From positions 77,355,931-77,419,930 of the forward strand of contig NC_090982.1 in the NCBI RefSeq assembly GCF_040807025.1: a stretch of DNA of 64,000 bases. Direction: 5' to 3'. Below, piece after piece: positions 10,601 through 22,552 of this stretch. Under the pieces are notes generated by a model. That model saw only the letters and a list, made by a program, of their open reading frames with translations. It was not told where the DNA came from and did no database searches. The stretch comes from Struthio camelus. Its lineage: Eukaryota > Chordata > Aves > Struthioniformes > Struthionidae. How positions within the stretch are numbered: the stretch's first letter is position 1; each line of letters begins with the position of its first letter. Position numbers and translations under genes: made by a program.

Positions 10601-13600
10601 AGTGACGTTATGGGCCACCCAAAGCCCCCAGCCTCTGTCCCATGTCCCGTCCTCCATCTGGGACAGCCCAAATCCCCATCTCCCTCTCTCTTCCTGGGCT
10701 AACCCTTCTCTTCCATGCACCCCATCCACCCCACAAACCCATGTCTCCCTACCAGTGGGGCCACCCTTCTCCTCCATACACCCCATGCACCCCACAAACC
10801 CATGTCTCCCTACCAGTGGGACCACCCATTCCATTCCTTTCTCCTTCCCCTCCTAGCCAGCCCCCACACATGTCCATCCACTCGGTGTGTCCCTGCCTCT
10901 GGGGATTTTCCGTACCTCCCCCCATCCCTCCCTTTCTAGTTGCATCCCAAATGTCCATCCCTCTCTTGGGAGACCCCACTCCTGCTTCAAGCAGGTCGGA
11001 GGACTCTTGCTCCAAGGACAGGGATGGGACAGGAGGATGCTCCCCACACACCTGTAGGTGGGAATCTTCTCTGCCAAGCCGAAGTCGCCCACCACGGCTG
11101 TGTAGCCGTTAGCCTCGCAGCGCACCAGGCAGTTCTGGGGGCAGAGAAGGAGCCCCGTCACACTGTCTCACAGCCACCCCAGCCTCTCCAGACACTGCTC
11201 CCCCCGGCAGGGCAGCCAGCTGTGACAGCCTGGGCAGTGCCTGCCAGCAGCGCTGCCCAGGCCCCTTGCTCCCTGGTGTGCGGGCACCTGCCTGGGGCAG
11301 AGCTCCTGCAGGCCGGCCCTGCGAGATGGGAGCAGGGAAATGAGGGTGGCAGGATGCTCCATACCTTGGAGGTCAGGTCGCGGTGGAAGATGCCCTTGGA
11401 GTGTAGGTAGCGCAGGCCACGGGCAATGTCGAGGGCCAGTTTGACACGCATGGACCAGGAGAGGGGCACAGGGCTGTCCAGCAGCTGCTCCAGGTTCCCA
11501 CCGTTGATGTACTGATGAGAAGAGCCAGGCCATCATGCTGCTGCATCCCTCCCAATAAAGCCGGATCCCCATATCTCTCATCACCTGCCTTCCTCCCCCT
11601 GCACAGAGCATCCTGCAGCTACCCACGGCACAGCCCCCCAGCAGACCTTGCCTTGCACATGTGCCACAGGCGAAGAAAATGCCCCCACTGCTATCCCCAG
11701 CCCCTTCGCAGGCCAGCCTGGCCCTGCCCGCGGGAAAGCCCCAGACTCACGGCCACCGTCCTGCTCTCACCTCCGTCAGCGCGTGCAGCTGTCCCTGGTG
11801 CACACAGACCCCCATGAACCTGGGAGACAGAGAGGGCCCTGAGGGTGGGCACTGCATCAACCATCCCCATGGGATAGCCCAGCCCCAGCGGCAGCTCCGA
11901 CTCCCCTAGACAAGTGCTGAGGACATGTCTCAGGAAAGGGGCATCCTCAGCCCACCTGCCCCAGAAAAGGGGCAGCAGCAAGGCCTTGGGGGCATGGATG
12001 ACGGAAGCCCGGGAATAGGTCCTACCTGAGGATGTTGGGGTGCGAGAGACGGTTCATTAGCTGCACCTCCCGCAGCATGTTGCCTCGGTTGCTTGTCAGC
12101 TTGTTCATCTTCAGCACCATGATCTGTCCTGACTGGCGGTGCCGCACCTGGGAGGGAGGTGCACGGGGAAGCTGAGGCCCACGGACCTCTGCAGCCCCCG
12201 CACGCCACCCCTCTGCCAGCCAGCCCCATGGCCGGGGCATGAGCACCCAGTGCCCACTCCAAAGGCCCCAGACCCATCTCCAGCCACGGGGCTGGAGCCG
12301 AGCACCTCACTTGCCCAGAGCATGGGCCCCCCCCAGGAATGGGAGCATCTCGATGCACAGCAGCACCCCCAAAGACCTCAGTGCCGATAACACACAACGC
12401 CACCCTCCCAGGGCCACCTGGCTTGTCCCCACTAGGCTATGCTGCCCAGCACTGCCAGAGAGGCAGTGGCAGCTCCTGCAAGCTGTGATGCCGACCCCGC
12501 TGCGAGGACAGGCTGGGTGCGGGTTTGGGGCACACTGGGAAGGGGGGAACTAGCTGGCTTTTCTGGGCCAGCATCACAAGCCCAGCCAGATCCCGTCAGC
12601 ACAGGACAGAGGGGCCGCATTGGTGACGGCTGACGTCGCCCCAGCAGGCGACCCCAGCCCCAGCCCCGCGGGGCACAGCGCTTGGGCCAGGCTATATATT
12701 TAGCTTGCCCCAGCCCGACGCTGCCATGTGAGCTGGGGGGCTGGCTCCCCGCCAGGAACAGCAGCTGGGAACGCGGCCAAGCACGGACACCCACCCCGTC
12801 CTCCTGGAGCCCCCGGCACACGCGGAGCAAGGGGCGCGATCCCCAGCACCGTGCTGAGGGGCTGAGCCGGCACTGAGGGTCTCCTCCGGAGCGGGTGCTC
12901 GGAAACGGACAGCAGCCCCCTTGGAGCAGCTGCCGGCCGGGGATCACCCTGGCCGGTCCCAGTGGCCCCCCAGCGCACACCGAACCGCGCACGGAGACGC
13001 AGGCATTCCTCGGCGCTGCCGTCAGCTCCCTGCTCTTGTCCTTTTTAGTCGATGCTGTTTGAAGCTCCTGCGCCGGTGCCAGCCCCTGGCCCGTCCCACA
13101 TACCCCTACCCCAGGATCGCCTGCCTGGCCAAAACACAGGGGGCTGGCTAGAGGCCGCCGGGTCTGAGCAGCCAGCCGGAGGCAGGATCGGGGAGCAGAG
13201 CCCCGGCCCCTTTCATCCCCCCACCGCCGCGGCTCAGACCCCACGGCCGGCAGGGCTGGCCCCAAATGAGTCTGTTTTCAGCACAGGGTTCCCTGCGCCC
13301 CTGCCCTGCCCTCAGCTCCGCATGGGATTGCTGCAGGCCACCCTGGAGGGGCTGCGCCTCGGCTGGAGGAGGCCGGGGCTCCCCACATGCACGCTGCAGA
13401 GGGGGGGCATGCCAGCGACATGCATGCCCAGCACGGGACATGACTGTCCCCTACCCCCTGCCCCCATCACGCGGGGCAGGAGGTTGTTGCTGTGGGCCCT
13501 CGGCGGCTCGGGCAGGCATCGCCTTGGGAACATTTGCCCTGGGGCACAAGCTGAGATGGGGACTCATGCAGCACCCAAAACCCGGGGGATGGAGAGCAGC

Positions 13601-16600
13601 TCCCCCTAACCAAATGGCTTGGGGGGAAATTAGGTTTTTATAAAGATCCCTCATTGCATTTTGGTGCGCCAAGGCCAACCAGCCCTAGGCAGGGTCAACG
13701 TGAACGGCAACGGCCCAGCCTGACCCTGCTCTGCCACTACCAGCTCATGGAGTCTGCTGCGAGGCCCTGAATAATTCAGCAGCCACCTGCCTGCGGGCAC
13801 CGCGCTCAGGTTACACCTGCGTCACCTCCCAGGCCAGCCCCAGCTGGCCTGCCGGGTCCCCCGCCTCCAGGGCACGGGCCACGCAGCGGGGCAGGGAGGA
13901 GGATGGGTCCGGGACAGGCAAGGATGGGTTCCCACCAACACCCAATGCCACCGCTTGCCCCCACCACATGTGGGGCAAGGGGAGGACAGGTCCCCCCATC
14001 CGCCAGCACCCCAAAGAGCAGTCGGGAGCTCAGGGGGATGGTTTCGAGTGTGTCCTGCCCCGTGTCACCAGCTCCCTGTCCCCTGCTGGCGCGGTATCGG
14101 AGCCCGATCAGCCGGTAAGCTGGTACCGCGGAGGGCACGCTGGGGCAGCGGGGCACCTCCCCGGCAGGGCACCCACCCGCTCTGCGCCAGCCGGCTCCTG
14201 CCGTCCCCGCGTCCCCGGGGCTCCCTGCACACGCGCAGGCAGCACGAGGGGCAGGAGCCGTGTGCCCGAGCTGCTGCCCCGTCCGCACCGCTGCAGCGGC
14301 CGTCCCTCCACCCCACCTGGCGTGCAGGGCTGCCGGATGCAGCGTCCCAAAAACGAGGCTCCCAGCCTGGTCCCAGGCACCGTGCACGCTTTAAGGAGGG
14401 GGCTCGCCTGGTCGGAGCGCTGGGCAAAGCATCAAGCATGACGCCAGGCCCGGCTGATGGAGAGGGGCAGCTGGAGAGGCTGCGCCAGGCTCCAGCTCCC
14501 CGCCGAGCCCCAGGACCTGCCCGGGAGCACCCAGCTGCTGCCGCCCCCCCCTCCCCCCCCGGCGCCGGGTGCTCCCTGGCAAAGGCGCAACGCCGCTGAC
14601 CTGGCTCGCCTGACAGCGACGCTCGCTGCCTTCCCACGCCGAGTGGGGCTGGCAGGACCGGATCGGTCGGTTTGGCTGGCACCGGGAGCTGCCAGGCGCC
14701 AGCGCCCGGCTCGGCGGCAGACTCGGCGCCGTGGGCCCGCGAGCCGGGCGCCCACGACGGGAATGCCTCGCGGCGCGCGCCGCGCTTGGCACGCAGCAGC
14801 GGTCCGCCCTGGGACCGGCCGCGTCCCGGCCAGGAGCAGCGTCCCTGCGTCAGGGAGCAGCCCCCGGCAGATGCCTCCTCGGCCCCACGTGCCCGCGTTG
14901 TGCCCGTGGCCTAATTCCTTGCTAATAAGCCTCCTTCCATTTGCAATTGGCTGGGTCAGATGCCGAGTGCAGCCGCAGAGCGTCTAATGCCTTTAATCCT
15001 GGAGGAAGGGAATGACATGGGAGCACAGCCGGGGGGAAGGGAGGTCTGGCGAAAGCCTCCCAGGGTTTCTTCCGGGGACCCCGTCTCTCCAGCGGCAGGG
15101 CTGTAGGTCTCTCCAGCACATCCGTCCGCAAGGCAGAGCCATGGGGCAATCTGGGGGACCCCCAGCGACGCCACCCCTAACACCCAGGCGGATGTGGGGA
15201 GCCCCCCAGAGCATCACCGGGAGCCGGAGGGAGAGGGCGAGGGGTGCTGTGAACAAAGCCGGACGCCAGCCCTCCTTGCCCTGCAGACCAACCGCTGCCG
15301 CATCCTGCCAAGAGCAGCCGCAAGAGGATCCTGCGGCCGGGGGGACGGACTGACACCCTGCCCTGGCCAGGCTCAGCTCCGCAGCTCAGGCTGCAGGTGC
15401 ACGAGGCAGCTGGGGGCCCCGCTGCCCCCCGCCGCTGGCACCCAGTCCTGGCCTGGCACCCGGCTCCAGGACGAGCCAGGCACCCCGGCTGCAGCGCGGT
15501 GCCCGCTTGCTGGGGCAGGGAAGGCTGCAGGGGCTCCCAGGACAGTCCCACCCCATGCACCCAAGGGGCCAGGCCTTGCCTAGGGTGCCCAGCACCCGGT
15601 GCTTGCTTGCAAGACCGCATCCTGCGCTCCCCGCGACCTGTGCCGACGCCTCCCGCTAGGCCAGCGGGGAAGGGGTTACGCTCTCCCTACGCGCGCACGG
15701 CCTCCCACACGTGTCTGGCCTCTGTTTACACGGCCGCGGCCAGGTACTAGCCCCCTCCCGCACCCCGGACACCCTTCGGGAAGCAGAAGCAACCCCCAGG
15801 ACACAGCAGAGCAGGGAGCGGGCTGACCCCAGCCTACCTCCGGGCCTGCCAGAAGGGGGTTTCCTTCTCCCCCCCGACCCCAGCCAAGCCCGAGCAGGGG
15901 CAGCAGCGATTCCCCAGGGCGATATGCGTCCCCCCCCCCCCCCGTCTCCTCTCCACGCTCTGGCAGGGCGCCCAGGAATCCCAGCGCATTCCCCGGAGCT
16001 GAGCTCAGCCGGGCAGCACCGCGCGCCGGGCAGGCCGCCGGCGCCCACGCAAGGGTCGGCCGAGCCGTCGCTCCTGCCCTCGTCTCGCCCGCGCCGCCCC
16101 TCCGCCGGGTGCCCGGGAGCGACGACGCCGGGGTACGGCGACCGGCGCGCTCCCCGTCCCATCTGCCGCCCGCACGCCGAGCTGGGGGAAGAAGGGACGG
16201 GGCTGGCTGCAGCCTCAGCTTGGGCACGAGGGATCTGCGCTCTTTCAACAGCGGAAATTAGAGTCTTATTTAAAGAGCACGCTAATGAGAGCGAGCAGAC
16301 GGCCCGCTCCCTCGGCGCAGCCCGCGTGCCCCTCTAGACTCGGGGCTCCCCGGGGCGAAGCCCTCACCTGGCTGCCGGGGCCCCGCGCCACAGCCAGCCC
16401 CCGGGACCCGCTCGGGTTGGGGGGGGGCTTGGGGGTCCCAGCAGCCCGCTGCCCCCTGCGCCCAGAGGCCGCTCCGCAGACAGGCCACGCGCCCAACGTT
16501 CGCCTTCACGCCTCGCCCCGGGAAGCCCGAGCCGCCCCGTAGAGCGAGGCGGGAAGGACGCGGCTGCAACCCCAGCGGGCGCTTATGGAGGCGCAGGGTG

Positions 16601-19600
16601 CAAATGCCATCGCTGCTAGGGATGGCCGGGTTCGAACTCCCGGGGATGCCAGCAGCGCAACAGGTCTTTTACCGGGTGGGACTGGAAAACCTGCTCATTA
16701 GGCAGAAAAGGCAGGATCATTCAAGAAATACTTCCTCTCGGGAAGCGAAAGGAGCCGGCAGCCAAGGCTGCGCCGCGTGAGGGCTGCTAGCAACCGGGCA
16801 GGGCACAAAACGCCCACCCCGAGGAACGTTTTGGCGCAGCAGCTTCCGCCCCCTGGCACCCTCGGGAGCGCTGGGGCAGCGCGCGCGCCGCGAGGGCTAA
16901 GCGCCCCGTGACGGATCCGGAGAACTTCCAGCGGGTGCAAGGCCCCGGCTAGTCAGCACAAAGCGTTTCCTAGCGCTCAGGGCTCCTGACCGGCGACAGG
17001 GAGGCTGGGGCTGCTCCCAGCTCTGCGGCTGCGGCCGGCTGACTGCGGCAAATTCACTTCCGCCCTGCCTGCCTTAGTTTCCCCAGCTGCGCCGCCTGTG
17101 TCATGCCACTCCACCCTCCTTCGTGAAACAAGGCAAGGTCCATTGATGAAGGGCACCAGATAAGAGCGCGGGAGTCGTGTCATTAGTTGCACCGGCGATT
17201 TGGGAGTACATAGGAAATCTCAAAGGTTGGTGGAGAAGCGAACAGAGGCAGGGCAGGCGACATCAGGGCGGCAGTTATCACTCAAGGTCTGTCCACGCAG
17301 GAAGGTTTTAATTGCAGCCAAACGCCCCACGGCACGGTGCACACGGGGCGCTCACTCAGCCGAGCACAGGGAAGCTGCCTCTCTGGAGGGTGGGGGGGGC
17401 CGAGGCATAACGGGCAAACAGAGCTGGATGGAGCAAAGACCTCTGCATACAGCCCCACGAGAACAAAGCCAGGAGAGGACCTGTAGCCTCAGGGCCTGCT
17501 TTAGACTGGACACGGAAAAGTTGGAGAGGAATTTGGGAAAGAGATGCAACGATGGTTTAAGGGCTAGAGAAAATGTCTGGCAGAAACCCACCAGGCTCAA
17601 TCTGCTCAGTCTGTCAAAGAGACAGAGAGGTGGCTCACTGCCCTGTCTGTGCACCTGAGAAAACCAGTGGGCCTGGCACCTCTTAAATGGTGCAGAGAAA
17701 GGCAAGAAAAACCAGCTCTGTGACAGAGCAGGGCAGCAGTCAGGGGCCAGCTCCCTGGGAAGAGGGCAGCCTCCCTCACCGGCAGCTCCGGTCCACTCCG
17801 GACAGCCCAGGAGCTGCACTTAGCTCAACCAAGCTAAGGCTCAACCCACGGGCGAGTCTGGGGTATCCAGGGCTCAGACACGGTGAGCTAACGGGCCCTT
17901 CTGGCGCTCGATCGGGGAACGCAGTCAGACCCCCGTGGCAGTACCCCATTAGCCTGCCTGGCCCAGGCTCAGGCTCAGCTCCACACCGGACCCTGTCTGA
18001 AGCAGGGGTGAGCTACCTCCAAAGGGCCACACATGCCCAGGTCCCTTCCTAGTCTCCCACAGCCACTCGCAAAGAGCTCACGGACGCCAGCAGTGCAGAG
18101 AGGCAGCCCAGGCCTGGCTGGGGAGCCATGCGTGGAGGACAGGACTGGCGTGGTGCCCAGGCTTTTCGTGGGACTGGGGAGTACTGCAAGGCTGGAATGG
18201 GGCAGGACCCAGCGGCTGCATGGAGGAGGGAGCTGCAAGCGCCCACAGCCCTGGTAACTCTACGTAAGCAAGGGAGATGGGAGGCAAAGGGGTCTTCTCC
18301 TGCCCTGCAAAGCTGTACCTTCCTCGCTATAACTTATATTCTCCTCAGGGCCTGTGTCACACAGCCGAACCCCGGGGCAGACCTCAGGCCTGCCTCACAA
18401 TCCTGCTGAGATCTTGGACTCAACCCCTTGCACGCCACACGAGCACGAAGCCCCATCTGGCCCCCTCCTGCCCTTGCCTCCTTCCCTGCACACACACACT
18501 TCGGCTCCTGCTGCCCGAAGCAGCTCCCACCCCAACCTCCACAGCTCCCCTAAATCCTACGAGCATGCGGCCCTGCAAGGATAACAACCACCTAAGGGGG
18601 AGAAAGATCGTTTTGTGGACTCCTGCAGGGCCTGGAGAAGCAGACACAGCGAGGCCAGGAGAGACCGTGACCTGGCACAGACACGGCAGAATCCATTATT
18701 AAAGAGCTATATCCGCGCCTGACATTATTAAATGCCTCCCTCTGCTCCAAGATGCTGCCGCTCCAGCCACACGCTCCAAGCCAGAGATCAATAGCGGGAA
18801 TCCGGCCAGCGCAGAGGCCATAGGCCGCAGGAAGAGGAGGGATCACAAGGAAAAGGGACCCCTCCGCACATCTGCCACAGCACCTCACAGGAGTCCTGCA
18901 GCTGAAAGGAGCTGGGTTTCAGGATTTCCCAGCTCCCCAGGCTAGGCTGGAAGGGACCCCAGGCTGAGCTTGCCAGGGCAGCCGTACCGGGGCACAGCTG
19001 TCTGGCCAGCACACTGCACGCGGGAGCCGAGCCGGGAGCCTGGCCCTGTTCGGGGGGGCAGCACAGCGCTGCCAGGATCTCGGAGACCGCAGGGGCACCC
19101 TGGCCAGCCCAAAGATGCTCTTTGAGGGGGGTGAAGCCACAGGAAGCATGGCTTAGAGGTAATACTTGCCTGAAGGCTCGTGGCACCTTGAGCGACTCTA
19201 AGGACAAAAACAACACGTGCACACAGCTCCCCTTTGAAAGGGAGAGGCAGCCGTGGCAGCCGAGCACAGCGCAGCGCAGCCCCGCGTCTGCCGCACACCT
19301 CCCCTCACACCCCACCAGCAACACACGGGCTGGCAAGGTACCATCACCCCGCACCTCTGCAACCCTGTCGCCTCGCGCTGGGGAGCCCAAGCTCCACGCC
19401 AGCACCCATGCACCCCGAACGTGGGTGCAGGCCACGAATGTCCCCGCTCCAGCCGCTCGCACACCCGCTCTGAGCCACAGAGAGCTCCTGCAGGGGACAA
19501 AGGCAGCCACAGCCGGGGGCCGTTTGTGGGCAGCCCGACAGGGCCCAGACCCCGCGCTGCGCGACACTATCAAACTGCTCTCCCCGGCCTGGTCACCTTC

Positions 19601-20637
19601 AGCAGGCTCCAACAGGGCACCCCGCTCATCTCTGCTCAGCACAGGCTGGAGCAGGCCCAGCCCCAGGACTGGCAACACTGGAAATCACCTTGGACTCGCA
19701 GCAAACCCTGCCTGCATATCTTACCACAGGCACAGCCCAGCCCAATGCCGGGCCTGCCAGGAGCCAAGCTACCGGCTCGAGACAGAGGTCCACGCGCCAG
19801 GCCTGCCTGCTGCCCCCGGGACGCCCTGGCCCCCCAGGCAGCCCCGCTGCGAGCCCGGCTGCAGCGCTTCCCAGCGCGCTGCCTTCCCTGGCTGTAAACA
19901 GACCCGGCGCTCCCCTCCCCCTGCACAGAGGGATGGAGGAACAACAACATCAGCGGGGACAGACCTCCCCAGCATCCCAGGGCGACCCGGTCCCCTAAGT
20001 CCTGGCCGAGTAGCTTCAACCCCGGCCCCCTGTCCAGGCAGCACCTCGCCCCCATGCACAGGAGCTCAGCCCCCTGCCAGCCGGGAGCGCAGCCGGGCTG
20101 GTGTGGGCCTGCCTCCCCACCTAAGGGAGCTCGCCTCCCACCCAAGGGTGGCATAGGGGAGAGACATGCCTTTTGGGTCCCTCCAAGAAGGGGGACCTCC
20201 ATGCCATGGAGGAAGCGGAGAGGAGGGGGCTCACGAGGGGCCCAAGGGCTGCCCACACCCTCACCCCTCGGTGGCGGAGCAGCCACCCTCCCGGCGCCCG
20301 CTACGGCGAGCGGGTTGCCACCCCAACACCGGCCACCCATGCCCTAGACAGGGGCAGGGTGGCAGGAGGGGCCCCCCCCACCCCCCGGGGCAGAGAAGAC
20401 CCCCGCACCCTCCGCGCCCACCTTGAAGACCTCGGAGAAGAAGCCGGCGCCGATCTTCTCGCAGTAGAAGTCGTCGATGCGCGCCAGGGTGGAGACGGCG
20501 CTGCGCAGCGCCCGGTACGAGGAGGGCCGCAGCCGCCCGCAGCCCGGCCAGGGCCCCGCCGCCTCCCCCTCGCCCTCGTCGGGCCGCTCCCCGCGCAGCG
20601 CCAGCCCGGGCCGCCGCGCCAGCTTCTCCCACTCCAT
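7696..20637 (-). CDS. TESK1: Testis-specific (dual-specificity) protein kinase 1, ten coding exons
   Basis: TESK1 is a LIMK-related kinase that phosphorylates cofilin and controls actin turnover. Coding exons on the - strand, 5' to 3', are 20637-20422, 12147-12026, 11819-11771, 11511-11365, 11134-11052, 10586-10496, 10188-10105, 9627-9538, 9257-9107 and 8729-7696 (2067 nt, 688 residues; human is 626). The kinase domain shows GAGFFSEV (residues 63-70), the ATP-binding lysine K85 (VLKMNKL), HRDLTSKN with catalytic D174, DFGLAEK with D195, YWMAPE and [20 protein letters not shown] is diagnostic for the TESK/LIMK group. The long last exon is the Pro/Ser-rich tail and keeps TESK1 landmarks such as [32 protein letters not shown] and NLNCEA. 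The start at 20637 has G at -3 and +4. An in-frame ATG 30 bases upstream (20667), in a weaker context, would add ten residues. No break was seen. Confidence 0.95.
10702..10825. repeat. 61-bp minisatellite, about two units, in TESK1 intron
   Basis: A unit containing ACAAACCCATGTCTCCC recurs with a 61-base period, between the TESK1 exons at 11052 and 10586. Two nearly complete copies are visible. Confidence 0.8.
12148..20421 (-). other. TESK1 first intron (8.3 kb)
   Basis: This interval lies between the first and second TESK1 coding exons. No exon of another gene was recognised. It holds a C-run of 14 at 15930-15943 and an unusually CpG-rich stretch at about 15.6-16.9 kb. Long open frames on both strands are explained by high GC content. 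Confidence 0.7.
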
Positions 20638-21130
20638 ATCGGCCCCACCGAGCAGCCCCAACGCCATTCACATCGCCCCGCGGCCCGGCCCGGCCCGCGC
20701 GGCCCCCCGCGACGCGGGTGCTCGGTTCGGCCCGACCCGGCTCGGTTCGCTTCGCTTCGCCCCGTCTAGCGGCAGCGGCGGCGGCGCGGGGCCGGCGGCG
20801 CGGCGGGGCGCACGGCGCTCATGCCCGGGCGGCGGCGCGCCGACCCCCGCCGCGGCCCGGCGCTGCGCCTCCGCCGCCCCGAGCGCAGGCACCGCCGGGG
20901 CGGAGCCGGGGCGGGGACAGCCCTTAACTCCTTGGGCACCGCCGCTGCCCGCCCCACGGCCGATTCCCTCCCTCCCCAAAACCGCCGGCACCGCGGTGCC
21001 CCCTGCCCCGACGGGCGGGCCGTGGGCGTCCCGTCTCCACGCGCACCGGCCCCTGCCCCGGGTAGGGCTCGTGGGTGCGGAGCTGTTGTCTCGCCGTGCG
21101 CCGGGTCCCGGCCCGCGTGGATGGAGCCCG
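20400..21130 (-). promoter_or_regulatory. CpG-island promoter region of TESK1
   Basis: The sequence around and upstream of the first TESK1 exon is extremely rich in CG dinucleotides and GGGCGG-type boxes, without a TATA box. This is typical of a housekeeping-style promoter. The exact transcription start cannot be read from sequence. Confidence 0.7.
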
Positions 21131-22511
21131 TGAGGTGCTCCGATGCAGAGCCCCTGCCCGGCTGGGCCCTGTTGACAGAGGCTCTGGTGCCCTCCTTCCC
21201 CCCACCCCGCTCATCGCCAGGACTGACCCTGTGCGTGCGGCAGTGTGTCTCCCTGTACACCCACCCCTGTGTGGATGGTGTCCCTGAGGGCTCTGCCCTC
21301 CCTTACCCCAGCCTAACCCCCAGCAGCCTGTACCCAGAGGAGAAGGGAGATGCAGCCTTTTGGTGATGGCACGTTACCTACAACCCAGCTCTTCTTGTGC
21401 CCATCACTGAGCTACTCCAGCCTCCCCTCCTCCCCTCCGTTTGGCATCCAGGGGGCTGGTGGCTCTTTTGGGGAATTCAGGTCCAATGGGCACCGGGCCT
21501 GAATCCTAGATAGGAGAAAAGCGGCACTGAAAGGAGACAGGAGCTGGGAAATTGCAGCTGGTGCTGAGGGTGCCTCTGGTTATGCCAACACACATTGGTG
21601 TCTGTGTGGGGTCTACTTCTCCTGCTTCTCATCTCTTCCTTTCTTCTGTTCTCTCCCTGGTTTCCTTCTGCTTCTTGTTCCCACCCCAGGCCTTTTCCCT
21701 GCTCCGCAGCTGATCTGTCCCGTCCTTCCTGCCCAGGGACTCCCTGTGGCTGGATCTGCTCTTGCTCCGTCCCACACATTGCTCTGCTGCTCTCCTTGGC
21801 ATTCACCTGCCTGTGCCGGTACAGCCCTGCCCCAGCTGCCTTCCCAAGCACTGCAGCAACTCGTGCGCGCTGCCCTGCTGCGGCAGCCTCCCCACAGCTG
21901 TTTTGCTCCAGCTGCTTCCCTGACCACAGCACAGCTGTCTCCCCATGCCCTGCCTGGCTCTAGCTGCTTTCTGAGCTGGCGTGCAGCCTCCAGGCATTTA
22001 CGGGCAGCCCCATACCCATGTTCCCAGGTGACCACAGATCAGGGGCCTTACTCCAAGCTCCAGCAGGGTGACTGCAGGGGGTGAGGGTTAATCCTGCCCA
22101 GCTGAGATGGCAATGCCTCTCTGCCGCATAGTGTGTCTCTTAACATGGCATTTTTGATCAGAGCTCAGCTCCCAGGTACCACAAAACACAGTGTAGGCGC
22201 CACGTACCAGGGGCCAGGGCTCTCCTCACCCCAGGAAGGGAGTACGACCTTGTGGGTTAGAGCAGGAGAACTGAGCCTCTGATTCCCTTATAGTGAGAGC
22301 AGTCCTCTGCCCCACCAGGAATGCATGGTGTTCCCCTTATTATTGTATTTTGTTATTATTATGTCAGTAGAAGGGAGTCTGCCTGTGCAGGGCAAGTTTC
22401 CTGGGTGTGGGGAGATGGAGGCTGGGGCGGAGCTCTGCCAGCCCCTACCTCACAAGGTCTGCACTGTCCCTTTCCTCCTGCAGCTCCAGCCTCGTGCTTC
22501 TGCCTGCCAGG

Positions 22512-22552
22512 GTGATTGATGGCATATGCCAAGGTGATTGATGGCATGTGCA
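22512..22552. repeat. Short direct repeat, two units of about 20 bp
   Basis: GGTGATTGATGGCAT followed by a TGC motif occurs twice in direct succession with one or two differences. Confidence 0.6.

Noticed and set aside
16625-16642. tRNA-like T-arm (CCGGGTTCGAACTCCCGG)
   Set aside because: The hairpin has an eight-base loop and no A box, anticodon arm or acceptor stem can be built around it on either strand.
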